Positions 9,559 through 17,198 of a DNA stretch of 32,076 nucleotides are shown one piece after another. Under the pieces are notes generated by a model. It saw nothing but the letters and a program-made list of their open reading frames with translations, did not search any database and was not told the origin of the DNA. The translations under genes and the position numbers were made by a program. How positions within the stretch are numbered: the first letter of the stretch is position 1; each line of letters opens with the position of its first letter. Origin of the DNA: Azohydromonas aeria (GTDB taxonomy: Bacteria > Pseudomonadota > Gammaproteobacteria > Burkholderiales > Burkholderiaceae_C); contig NZ_VIDQ01000082.1 in the NCBI RefSeq assembly GCF_009760915.1, positions 285 to 32,360 of the forward strand, in the 5' to 3' direction.

Positions 9559-11019
9559 ATGCTGCTGACCCTGGTCCTCGTCTACCTGCTGCTGACCATC
9601 GCCATCGGGCTGTGGGCCGCCAAGCGGGTCAAGAACACCGCCGACTTCGCCGTGGCCGGCCGGAACCTGCCGCTGGTGATGATCGTCACCACCACCTTCG
9701 CCACCTGGTTCGGCTCCGAGACGGTGCTGGGCATCCCGGCCAAGTTCGTGCAGGAAGGCCTGGGTGCGGTGGTGGAGGACCCGTTCGGCGCCGGCACCTG
9801 CCTGATCCTGGTCGGCGCCTTCTTCGCCGCCAAGCTCTACCGCATGTCGCTGCTGACCATCAGCGACTACTACCGCGAGCGCTACGGCCGCGGCGTCGAG
9901 GTGGCGTGCTCGCTGATCATCATCGTCAGCTACCTGGGCTGGGTGTCGGCGCAGGTCACGGCGCTGGGCCTGGTGTTCAACCTGCTGTCGGGCGGCGCCA
10001 TCAGCGTGCCGGTGGGCATGGTGCTGGGCACGGCCTCCATCCTGGCCTACACGCTGTTCGGCGGCATGTGGTCGGTGGCGGTGACGGACTTCATGCAGAT
10101 GATCATCCTGGTGCTGGGCCTGGCCGTCATCGCCTTCTTCGCCGCGGACCAGGCTGGCGGCGCCGACAAGGTCATCGCGCTGGCGGCCAGCAAGGAGCTG
10201 TTCCGGTTCCTGCCCGAGCCGTCGTTCACCGACATCGTCTTCTTCATCGCCGCGGCGATCACGATGATGCTGGGTTCGATTCCGCAGCAGGACGTGTTCC
10301 AGCGCGTGATGTCGGCCAAGGACGTCAACGCCGCCACCAAGGGGCCGATCATCGGCGGGCTGTGCTACATCGGCTTCGCCTTCGTGCCGATGTTCCTGGT
10401 CACGAGCGCGCTGATCATCATGCCAGAGCAGGCCACGGCGCTCATCGAGCAGGATCCGCAGAAGGTGCTGCCCACGCTGGTGCTGCAGCACATGCCGTTC
10501 GTGATGCAGGTGCTGTTCTTCGGCGCGCTGCTGTCGGCCATCAAGAGCACGGCCTCGGCCACGCTGCTGGCGCCCTCGGTGACCTTCGTGGAGAACATCT
10601 GGCGCCAGTTCTTCCCGCGCACCAGCGACCGCCAGGAGCTGCGCACCATGCGCATGGCGGTGCTGGTCTTCAGCATCCTGGTGTGCATCTACGCCATCGC
10701 CTCGCAGGGCACGCCGATCTACGAGATGGTTTCCGGCGCCTACCAGGTGCCGCTGGTCGGGGCCTTCGTGCCGCTGGTGGCGGGCCTGTACTGGAAGCGC
10801 GCGACCACTCAAGGCGCGGTCTTCGCGGTGGTGCTGGGGCTGCTGACCTGGGCGCTGTTCCTGTTCACGCCGGCCGGCGAAGTCTTCCCCGCGCAGCTCG
10901 CGGGCGTGCTCATGAGCGCGCTGGGCATGCTGCTGGGCTCGCTGGGGCCGCAGGCGCTCAAGAACCGCCACGGCTCGCACCACGCGCTGCGCGGCCTCGA
11001 TGGCGGCTTGAAAGCCTGA
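9559..11019 (+). CDS. Sodium:solute symporter family transporter
   Basis: This 486-aa protein has about thirteen hydrophobic segments with the sodium:solute symporter (SSS) fold. It starts with an outward helix and the DFAVAGRNLPL loop, then TTFATWFGSETVLGIPAKF in the region lining the Na+ and substrate site. ALLSAIKSTASATLLAPS near residues 320-340 is a conserved SSS feature that includes the Ser/Thr-rich sodium-site segment. The substrate cannot be told from sequence; relatives carry proline, pantothenate or organic acids. It stands alone between ubiB and fmdB. The ATG has no good Shine-Dalgarno sequence. The C-terminal tail is short and His/Gly-containing. Confidence 0.9.
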   Translation: MLLTLVLVYLLLTIAIGLWAAKRVKNTADFAVAGRNLPLVMIVTTTFATWFGSETVLGIPAKFVQEGLGAVVEDPFGAGTCLILVGAFFAAKLYRMSLLTISDYYRERYGRGVEVACSLIIIVSYLGWVSAQVTALGLVFNLLSGGAISVPVGMVLGTASILAYTLFGGMWSVAVTDFMQMIILVLGLAVIAFFAADQAGGADKVIALAASKELFRFLPEPSFTDIVFFIAAAITMMLGSIPQQDVFQRVMSAKDVNAATKGPIIGGLCYIGFAFVPMFLVTSALIIMPEQATALIEQDPQKVLPTLVLQHMPFVMQVLFFGALLSAIKSTASATLLAPSVTFVENIWRQFFPRTSDRQELRTMRMAVLVFSILVCIYAIASQGTPIYEMVSGAYQVPLVGAFVPLVAGLYWKRATTQGAVFAVVLGLLTWALFLFTPAGEVFPAQLAGVLMSALGMLLGSLGPQALKNRHGSHHALRGLDGGLKA

Positions 11020-11062
11020 AGCGTGAACTCCATCTGCGCCCCGGGCGCGGCGGCCATTCCCT

Positions 11063-11080
11063 GCAAGGTGGCCGCCTTGC
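11063..11080. repeat. 18-bp imperfect palindrome upstream of fmdB
   Basis: GCAAGGTGGCCGCCTTGC reads the same on both strands except for one mismatched pair. It ends nine bases before TATAAT, so it would cover the -35 region; it could be an operator, or a weak terminator of the symporter gene. Confidence 0.4.
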
Positions 11081-11089
11081 CTCGGGCCT

Positions 11090-11095
11090 TATAAT
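11090..11095 (+). promoter_or_regulatory. -10 box for the fmdB operon
   Basis: A perfect TATAAT in an unusually AT-rich stretch, 27 nt before fmdB. It probably drives fmdB, DUF502 and aspS. Confidence 0.65.
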
Positions 11096-11122
11096 TTTCC
11101 GTTTTACATCAAAGGCTTAGCC

Positions 11123-11443
11123 ATGCCGATCTACGCTTATCGCTGTTCCGCCTGCGGTCACGCGAAGGACGTGCTGCAGAAGATGTCCGACCCCGTGCTG
11201 ACGACCTGTCCGGCCTGCGGCGCCGAGGCCTTCAGCAAGCAGCTCACCGCCGCGGGCTTCCAGCTCAAGGGTTCGGGTTGGTACGTGACCGACTTCCGGG
11301 GCGGCAGCGGCGGTGGCGCTGCTGCCGCGTCGGCCTCCGCCGCCAAGGCGGCCGAGCCCGCGGCGGCCGCGTCGTCCGCGTCGGAGTCGTCGTCGGCCGC
11401 GCCGGCAGCAGCCGGTTGCGGCGGCTCCTGCGCCTGCCACTGA
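11123..11443 (+). CDS. FmdB family zinc-ribbon protein
   Basis: This 106-aa protein begins with a regulatory FmdB-type zinc ribbon: YRCSACGHAKDV, then TTCPACGAEAF, giving two CxxC pairs that should bind one zinc. The family hallmark phenylalanine/lysine stretch follows (FQLKGSGWYVTDF). The second half is low-complexity Ala/Ser/Glu and ends in a Cys/Gly-rich tail (GCGGSCACH). Function is not firmly known; the family is named after a formamidase-linked regulator. AAAGG eight nt upstream supports the ATG. It heads a unit with the DUF502 gene and aspS, an order widely kept in betaproteobacteria. Confidence 0.9.
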   Translation: MPIYAYRCSACGHAKDVLQKMSDPVLTTCPACGAEAFSKQLTAAGFQLKGSGWYVTDFRGGSGGGAAAASASAAKAAEPAAAASSASESSSAAPAAAGCGGSCACH

Positions 11444-11480
11444 TGCCCCGCTGCATGCCTAGCTGCGGGGGCGGCCGCGC

Positions 11481-12149
11481 GTGATCAAGAAGTACATCAT
11501 TGCCGGCCTGCTGGTGTGGATGCCGCTGGCCGTCACGGTCTGGGTGCTGATGTGGGTGCTCGGCCTGATGGACGGCGTCTTCGCCTGGCTGCTGGCGGCG
11601 GCGTCGGCGCTGCTGCCGCTGTCGATGCAGCCGGCGCTCGACGAGCTGCGCCGCATCCCGGGCCTGAGCGTGCTGGTGATGGTGGCGGGGCTGCTGCTCA
11701 CCGGCATGTTCGTGGCCAACGTCTTCGGCCAGTGGTGGCTGCGGCAGTGGGACCGGCTCATGGGCCGCATCCCCATCGTCAAGTCGATCTACAGCTCGGT
11801 CAAGCAGGTCTCGGACACGCTGTTCTCCAGCAGCGGCAACGCCTTCCGCGAGGCGGTGCTGGTGCAGTACCCGCGCGCGGGCTCCTGGACCATCGCCTTC
11901 GTCACCGGCCGCCCCGGCGGCGAGGTGGCGCAGCGCCTGGGCGGTGCCGAGTTCCTGAGCCTGTACGTGCCCACCACGCCGAACCCGACCTCGGGCTTCT
12001 TCCTGATGGTGCCGCGCGGCGACGTCATGCCGCTGCAGATGAGCGTGGACGAAGCGCTCAAGTACATCATCTCGATGGGCGTGGTGGCACCGCCCGTCAT
12101 CGCGGCGCCCGCCGCCGCGCCGCTGCCGCTGCGCAACCGCGCCGGCTGA
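11481..12149 (+). CDS. DUF502 family inner-membrane protein
   Basis: This 222-aa protein starts with GTG at 11481; an in-frame stop at 11460 excludes a longer form. Two transmembrane helices are plain: residues 5-28 (YIIAGLLVWMPLAVTVWVLMWVL region) and about 63-82 (LSVLVMVAGLLLTGMFVANVFG). The family motif GRIPIVKSIYSSVKQVSDTL follows, then a soluble domain with TPNPTSGFFLMVPR. Function is unknown. It lies between fmdB and aspS in a conserved arrangement and is probably cotranscribed with both. Confidence 0.9.
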   Translation: MIKKYIIAGLLVWMPLAVTVWVLMWVLGLMDGVFAWLLAAASALLPLSMQPALDELRRIPGLSVLVMVAGLLLTGMFVANVFGQWWLRQWDRLMGRIPIVKSIYSSVKQVSDTLFSSSGNAFREAVLVQYPRAGSWTIAFVTGRPGGEVAQRLGGAEFLSLYVPTTPNPTSGFFLMVPRGDVMPLQMSVDEALKYIISMGVVAPPVIAAPAAAPLPLRNRAG

Positions 12150-12222
12150 GCCCGCCGGCGCCTTTTACTGCCCCGGCCGCCGGCCGCGGCGGCCACCCGA
12201 ACAAGTCTCCTGGAGCCAAACA

Positions 12223-14019
12223 ATGAGAAGCAGCTACTGCGGCCGTGTCAGCGAAGCGCTGATGGGCCAGACCGTGACCCTGATGGGCTGGGCCCACCGT
12301 CGCCGCGACCACGGCGGCGTGATCTTCATCGACCTGCGTGACCGCGAGGGCGTGGTGCAGGTGGTGTGCGACCCCGACCGCCCGGAGATGTTCGCCACCG
12401 CCGAGAGCGTGCGCAACGAGTTCTGCCTCAAGGTCGTGGGCAAGGTGCGCGCGCGGCCCGCGGGCACCGAGAACGCCAACCTGGTCAGCGGCAAGGTCGA
12501 GGTGCTGTGCCACGAGCTGGAGGTGCTCAACCCCAGCGTCACGCCCCCGTTCCAGCTCGACGAGGAGAACCTCTCCGAGACCACGCGGCTGACGCACCGC
12601 GTGCTCGACCTGCGCCGCCCGTACATGCAGAACAACCTGATGCTGCGCTACCGCGTGGCCATGGAAGTGCGCAAGTACCTCGACGAGCAAGGTTTTATTG
12701 ATATCGAAACCCCCATGCTCACCAAGAGCACGCCGGAGGGTGCGCGTGATTACTTGGTTCCGTCCCGGGTGCACGACGGCCAGTTCTTCGCGCTGCCGCA
12801 GTCGCCACAGCTGTTCAAGCAGCTGCTCATGGTCGCGGGCTACGACCGCTACTACCAGATCACCAAGTGCTTCCGTGACGAGGACCTGCGCGCCGACCGC
12901 CAGCCCGAGTTCACGCAGATCGACCTGGAGACCAGCTTCCTCACCGAGCAGGAGATCCGCGACCTGACCGAAGGCATGATCCGCCACGTCTTCCGCAAGG
13001 CGCTGGACGTGGAGCTGGGCGAGTACCCCGTCATGACGTATGCGGATGCGATGCGTCTCTACGGCTCGGACAAGCCCGACCTGCGCGTGAAGCTGGAGTT
13101 CACCGAGCTCACCGACGTGATGGCCGACGTGGACTTCAAGGTCTTCAGCACCCCGGCCACGACGAAGGGCGGCCGCGTGGCGGCGCTGCGCATTCCCGGC
13201 GGCGGCGAGATGAGCCGCGGCGAGATCGACGGCTACACCGAGTTCGTCAAGATCTACGGCGCCAAGGGCCTGGCCTGGATCAAGGTCAACGACCTGGCCA
13301 AGGGCCGCGAGGGCCTGCAGTCGCCGATCGTGAAGAACCTGCACGACCGCGCCCTGCAGCAGATCCTGGAGCGCACCGGCGCGCAGACGGGCGACCTGAT
13401 CTTCTTCGGCGCCGACAAGGCCAAGGTCGTCAACGACGCCCTGGGCGCGCTGCGCGTGAAGGTCGGCCACAGCGACTTCGGCCGCGCCAAGGGCCTGTTC
13501 GAGGACCGCTGGGCACCGCTGTGGGTCATCGACTTCCCGATGTTCGAGCACGACGAGGAGGGCGGCCGCTGGGTCGCCGTGCACCACCCGTTCACCGCGC
13601 CCAAGGACGGGCACGAGGACCTGATGGACACCGACCCCGGCGCCTGCCTGGCCAAGGCCTACGACATGGTGCTCAACGGCTGGGAGCTCGGCGGCGGCTC
13701 GGTGCGCATCCACCGCGCCGAGGTGCAGAGCAAGGTGTTCAGCGCCCTGAACATCGGCCCGGAGGAGGCGCAGCTGAAGTTCGGCTTCCTGCTCGACGCG
13801 CTGCAGTACGGCGCGCCCCCGCACGGCGGCCTGGCCTTCGGCCTGGACCGCCTGGTCACGCTCATGACCAAGGCCGAGTCGATCCGCGACGTCATCGCCT
13901 TCCCGAAGACGCAGCGCGCGCAGTGCCTGCTCACCGGCGCGCCCAGCAACGTGGACGAGAAGCAGCTGCGCGAGCTGCACATCCGCCTGCGCAACGTGGC
14001 GGCGACCACCGCGGCTTGA
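12223..14019 (+). CDS. aspS: Aspartyl-tRNA synthetase, probably non-discriminating (Asp/Asn)
   Basis: This 598-aa class IIb synthetase has an N-terminal OB-fold anticodon-binding domain (residues 1-110), a catalytic core with motif 2 (FRDEDLRADRQPEFTQID) and motif 3 (GLAFGLDRLV), and the bacterial GAD insertion domain between them. It charges tRNA(Asp) with aspartate. RRDHGG has His30, and Gly81 follows ARPA; a His and a Gly at the matching positions mark non-discriminating enzymes such as that of Pseudomonas aeruginosa, which also load tRNA(Asn) for GatCAB amidation. GGAG lies seven nt before the ATG. A GC-rich hairpin terminator follows. Codons around 12691-12770 are unusually AT-rich for this gene. 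Confidence 0.97.
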   Translation: MRSSYCGRVSEALMGQTVTLMGWAHRRRDHGGVIFIDLRDREGVVQVVCDPDRPEMFATAESVRNEFCLKVVGKVRARPAGTENANLVSGKVEVLCHELEVLNPSVTPPFQLDEENLSETTRLTHRVLDLRRPYMQNNLMLRYRVAMEVRKYLDEQGFIDIETPMLTKSTPEGARDYLVPSRVHDGQFFALPQSPQLFKQLLMVAGYDRYYQITKCFRDEDLRADRQPEFTQIDLETSFLTEQEIRDLTEGMIRHVFRKALDVELGEYPVMTYADAMRLYGSDKPDLRVKLEFTELTDVMADVDFKVFSTPATTKGGRVAALRIPGGGEMSRGEIDGYTEFVKIYGAKGLAWIKVNDLAKGREGLQSPIVKNLHDRALQQILERTGAQTGDLIFFGADKAKVVNDALGALRVKVGHSDFGRAKGLFEDRWAPLWVIDFPMFEHDEEGGRWVAVHHPFTAPKDGHEDLMDTDPGACLAKAYDMVLNGWELGGGSVRIHRAEVQSKVFSALNIGPEEAQLKFGFLLDALQYGAPPHGGLAFGLDRLVTLMTKAESIRDVIAFPKTQRAQCLLTGAPSNVDEKQLRELHIRLRNVAATTAA

Positions 14020-14027
14020 CGCAGCGC

Positions 14028-14055
14028 AAGGGCCGGGCGCGGCGCGCCCGGCTTT
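14028..14055 (+). terminator. Terminator after aspS
   Basis: A perfect GCCGGGCGC / GCGCCCGGC stem with a three-base loop is followed by TTT, directly after the aspS stop. Confidence 0.75.
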
Positions 14056-14093
14056 CCGCCCGTTGTGAATTACTGACAGGGCCGGGTAAGACC

Positions 14094-14122
14094 TGGTGTT
14101 TACACTATTAGGGTAAACACCA
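14094..14122. promoter_or_regulatory. 10-bp inverted repeat (operator or leader hairpin)
   Basis: TGGTGTTTAC (14094-14103) and GTAAACACCA (14113-14122) are perfect inverted repeats around a 9-base spacer (ACTATTAGG). The site ends just before the AAGGA ribosome-binding site of the small exported protein. AT content is well above the background. It could bind a dimeric regulator or block translation as a hairpin. Confidence 0.6.
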
Positions 14123-14132
14123 AGGACTTGCC

Positions 14133-14420
14133 ATGAAAACCGTCGCTCTCGCCGCCTCCCTGCTGCTCATCGCCGCTGTCGCCCAAGCCGAGACGGTGGC
14201 CCCGGCCGCCGCCAGCGCCGCCACGACCGTGGCCGCCCAGCCCGTGGCCGCCCGCGCCAACGGCGAGCATCCCGGCGTGATGGCCGCGCGCCAGTACCGC
14301 CAGGGCGCCGTGGACGCCAACCGCTTCATCGTCGCGCCGCCGGCCACCACCCGCTGGACCAGCGGCCCCGCCGCGGACGTCGTCGCCCCGACGACCACTG
14401 CTGCCGCCGCTGCCCGCTGA
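14133..14420 (+). CDS. Small exported Ala-rich protein of unknown function
   Basis: This 95-aa protein has a textbook signal peptide: basic MKT, hydrophobic VALAASLLLIAAV and a cleavage site AQA|ET after about residue 19. The mature part of about 76 residues is rich in Ala, Val, Pro and Thr, has no cysteine, and shows two short segments (GVMAARQYRQGAVDANRFIV) that look folded. I do not recognise the family. AAGGA lies seven nt before the ATG, supporting that start. A perfect 10-bp inverted repeat just upstream suggests dedicated regulation. It lies between aspS and nudB as a separate transcript, since a terminator follows aspS. Confidence 0.75.
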   Translation: MKTVALAASLLLIAAVAQAETVAPAAASAATTVAAQPVAARANGEHPGVMAARQYRQGAVDANRFIVAPPATTRWTSGPAADVVAPTTTAAAAAR

Positions 14421-14518
14421 GGACGGTGGGCGGGCCTTCGGCACGCGCGGTTCGCGCGCGCCCGGGCGGCCGCTGGCGGCGCTTGACCGGCCGCGCCTTG
14501 CGGCTGCCGTCGCGCCGC

Positions 14519-14524
14519 TATGCT
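14519..14524 (+). promoter_or_regulatory. -10 box for nudB, suggesting a leaderless transcript
   Basis: TATGCT lies seven bases before the ATG at 14532; TTGCGG at 14498-14503 is a possible -35 with 15-bp spacing. No Shine-Dalgarno sequence lies before the ATG. Confidence 0.5.
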
Positions 14525-14531
14525 CTGGCGC

Positions 14532-15038
14532 ATGCCTGAGCCGATCAAGAACAAGCGTCCCTGGAAGATTCCCGAGTCCGTGCTGGTGGTGATCCACACC
14601 CCGGCGCTGGACGTGCTGATGCTGGAGCGGGCCGACCATCCCGGCTACTGGCAGAGCGTCACCGGTTCGCGCGACCACGCCGACGAGCCGCTGCTCGACA
14701 CCTGCGTGCGCGAGGTGGCCGAGGAAACCGGCATCGACGTGCTGGCCCCGGGCATCGGCCTTGCCGCCTTGCGCGACTGGGGAGTGCGCAACGTGTACGA
14801 GATCTATCCGGAGTTCCTGCACCGCTATGCCGGCGGTGTCACGCACAACACCGAACACGTGTTCGGCCTGATGGTGCCCCCGGGCACGCCGGTGCGGCTG
14901 GCGCCGCGCGAGCACCTGGCCTGGCGCTGGCTGCCCTGGCGCGAGGCCGCGGCGGCCTGCTTCTCGCCCAGCAATGCCGAGGCGATCCGGGAGCTGCCGC
15001 TGCGCCTGGCGGCGGCCGGGGCCGGCCAGGAGCGCTGA
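14532..15038 (+). CDS. nudB: Dihydroneopterin triphosphate diphosphatase (Nudix)
   Basis: It encodes 168 aa. NudB removes pyrophosphate from dihydroneopterin triphosphate in folate synthesis. The start KRPWKIPESVLVVIHTP and the segment GYWQSVTGSRDH match NudB rather than other Nudix enzymes. The Nudix box is nearly complete, ending in REVAEETGI, but it has one extra residue between the first Gly and the first Glu compared with Gx5Ex7REUxEExGU. ATG 14532 is preferred over the longer frame because a -10-like box lies directly before it. The EEP-fold gene follows after four bases, and clsB overlaps that gene, so the three form an operon. Confidence 0.9.
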   Translation: MPEPIKNKRPWKIPESVLVVIHTPALDVLMLERADHPGYWQSVTGSRDHADEPLLDTCVREVAEETGIDVLAPGIGLAALRDWGVRNVYEIYPEFLHRYAGGVTHNTEHVFGLMVPPGTPVRLAPREHLAWRWLPWREAAAACFSPSNAEAIRELPLRLAAAGAGQER

Positions 15039-15042
15039 GGCC

Positions 15043-15867
15043 ATGCCGCTCAACCGCATGCAGTCCACGCAGCTGCCCTCGGCCGCGGCCTCCGCGTCGG
15101 CGCAGGCCGACGTGGCGCTGATGCGCGTGGCCACCTACAACATCCACAAGGGCGTGCGCGGCATCGGCCCGCGCAAGCGGCTGGAGATCCACAACCTGGG
15201 CCTGGGCGTGGAGGCGCTGGACGCCGACCTCGTCTTCCTGCAGGAGGTGCGCCTCTTCCACCACCGCGAGGCCAAGCTGTTCGACCGCAGCAAGTTCGGC
15301 TGGCCTGAGCAGGGGCAGGCGCATTTCCTGGCGCCCGAAGGCTATGACGTGGCCTACCGCACCAATGCCGTCACGCGTCACGGCGAGCACGGCAACGCGC
15401 TGCTGTCGCGCTGGCCCATCGGCGACGTCGGCCACTTCGACGTCAGCGACCACCGTTTCGAGCAGCGCGGGCTGCTGCACGTGCCGGTGCAGTGGCACGG
15501 GCAGCGCATCCACGCGGTGGTGGCGCACTTCGGGCTGATCCACGCCAGCCGCGTGCGCCAGGTGCAGAAGCTCGCCGAGTTCCTGGAGGCCAACGTCCCG
15601 GCCGACGAGCCGCTGGTGGTGGCGGGCGACTTCAACGACTGGGCCGAGAAGCTCGACCCGCCGATGTGGAGCATCGGGCTGCAGCGCGCGCGCCCCGCGG
15701 ACAACACCCGACATTGCCCGACCTTCCCCTCGCTGGCGCCGGTGTTCGCGCTGGACCGCTTCTACCTGCGCGGCCTGCGCTGCCGCTCGACCTTCGTGCC
15801 CCGCGGCACCACCTGGGCCCGCATGTCGGACCACCTGCCGCTGGTGGCCGAGCTCGAAGCGGTATGA
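15043..15867 (+). CDS. Endonuclease/exonuclease/phosphatase family protein
   Basis: This 274-aa protein has the EEP (DNase I-like) fold. Catalytic landmarks are in order: ATYNIHKG (metal and phosphate site Asn), FLQEVR (metal-binding Glu), AHFGL with the His region, GDFNDW (Asp and Asn), and MSDHLPLVAEL (terminal Asp-His pair). Its substrate is unknown; family members cleave nucleic acids or phosphoesters of lipids and inositols. The position between nudB (four-base gap) and clsB (ATGA overlap) is conserved in related bacteria and may point to phospholipid metabolism, but this is only an inference. No signal peptide is seen. Confidence 0.9.
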   Translation: MPLNRMQSTQLPSAAASASAQADVALMRVATYNIHKGVRGIGPRKRLEIHNLGLGVEALDADLVFLQEVRLFHHREAKLFDRSKFGWPEQGQAHFLAPEGYDVAYRTNAVTRHGEHGNALLSRWPIGDVGHFDVSDHRFEQRGLLHVPVQWHGQRIHAVVAHFGLIHASRVRQVQKLAEFLEANVPADEPLVVAGDFNDWAEKLDPPMWSIGLQRARPADNTRHCPTFPSLAPVFALDRFYLRGLRCRSTFVPRGTTWARMSDHLPLVAELEAV

Positions 15868-17198
15868 GCGCAGGGGCGCCGCCCCCGGGCCGTCGCGCCG
15901 GCGCGGCGCAAGGCCCGCATTCGGCCTCGGCGCTGCTGCACAACTGGTACGACCATCCGCGCGCGCTGTTCTGCGGCGGCAACGAGGTCCGGCTGCTGCG
16001 CGGCGGCGACCAGCTCTTTCCGGCGATGTGCGAGGCCATCGCCGCGGCGCGCACCGAGGTGTGGCTGGCCACCTACATCTTTCACGACGACGCCGCCGGG
16101 CGGCTCGTGGCCGATGCGCTGGTGGCCGCGGCGCGGCGCGGCGTGAGGGTGCACGTGGTGGTGGACGGCTTCGGCAGCAAGGCGTCGCTGCCCGAGCTGA
16201 CCCAGTGGTTCCGCGACGCCGGCGTGGAGCTGGCGGTGTTCCGCCCGGTCAAGCGCTGGTGGACGCTGCTGCAGCCCGGGCAGCTGCGCCGGCTGCACCA
16301 GAAGCTGTGCGTGGTGGACCAGGCGCTGGGCTTCGTCGGCGGCATCAACATCATTGACGACTGCAACGACCTCAATCACGGCTTTTGCGACACGCCGCGG
16401 CTGGACTTCGCCGTGGCGCTGCGCGGCCCGGTGGTGGCGCCGGTGCAGCAGACCGCGCGCGCGATGTGGTCGCGCGCGGCCTTCGGCCACGACTGGCCCG
16501 AGGAGATGCGGGCGCTGGCGCGCAGCAGCGAGCCGGTGGCGCGGGTGCGCGCGCTGCTGCGCCGGCTGCGCATGACGCCGCCGCTGAAGAGCCAGCTGGC
16601 CTGCAGCGACGCCGAGCGCCCGGTGCGCGCGGCCTTCGTGGTGCGCGACAACCTGCGCCAGCGCCGCGCCATCGAGCGCAGCTACATCGACGCGCTGCGC
16701 CGCGCGCGCACGCGCATCGACCTGGTGTCGCCGTATTTCTATCCCGGGCACCTGTTCCGCCGCACGCTGCGCGACGCCGCGCGCCGCGGCGTGCAGGTGC
16801 GGCTGCTGCTGCAGGGCAAGCTCGACTACCGCATCGCCGGGCTGGCGGCGCAGGTGCTCTACGACGAGCTGCTGCGCCACGGCGTGCGCATCTTCGAGTA
16901 CATGCCCGCGTTCCTGCACGCCAAGGTGGCGCTGGTGGACGACGACTGGGCCACCGTGGGCAGCTCCAACATCGACCCGCTGTCGCTGCTGCTCAACCTG
17001 GAGGCCAACGTCATGGTGCGCGACCACGACTTCACGCGCGAGCTCGCCGCCGAGTTCGACGCCGCCATCGCCGTCTCGCGCGAGGTGCAGTCGGCGCAGC
17101 TGCGCACGCGCGGCTGGTGGGGCGCCTTGCGCCGCGGCTTCGTGGCCTGGGGCGCGCACGTGTACCTGCGCGTGGCCGGCATCACCGGGCGCTATTGA
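15864..17198 (+). CDS. clsB: Cardiolipin synthase B (phospholipase D family)
   Basis: This 444-aa protein has two HKD catalytic motifs: LHQKLCVVDQALGFVGG in the first half and FLHAKVALVDDDWATVGSSN in the second, which together form the active site of the phospholipase D superfamily. WYDHPRALFCGGNEVRLL near residue 30 and the absence of N-terminal transmembrane helices suggest ClsB rather than ClsA. It makes cardiolipin at the inner membrane from phosphatidylglycerol (or related lipids). ATG 15864 overlaps the stop of the EEP gene. Its own stop overlaps the stop of the convergent protease gene by seven bases, leaving no room for a terminator between them. Confidence 0.93.
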   Translation: MSAGAPPPGRRAGAAQGPHSASALLHNWYDHPRALFCGGNEVRLLRGGDQLFPAMCEAIAAARTEVWLATYIFHDDAAGRLVADALVAAARRGVRVHVVVDGFGSKASLPELTQWFRDAGVELAVFRPVKRWWTLLQPGQLRRLHQKLCVVDQALGFVGGINIIDDCNDLNHGFCDTPRLDFAVALRGPVVAPVQQTARAMWSRAAFGHDWPEEMRALARSSEPVARVRALLRRLRMTPPLKSQLACSDAERPVRAAFVVRDNLRQRRAIERSYIDALRRARTRIDLVSPYFYPGHLFRRTLRDAARRGVQVRLLLQGKLDYRIAGLAAQVLYDELLRHGVRIFEYMPAFLHAKVALVDDDWATVGSSNIDPLSLLLNLEANVMVRDHDFTRELAAEFDAAIAVSREVQSAQLRTRGWWGALRRGFVAWGAHVYLRVAGITGRY

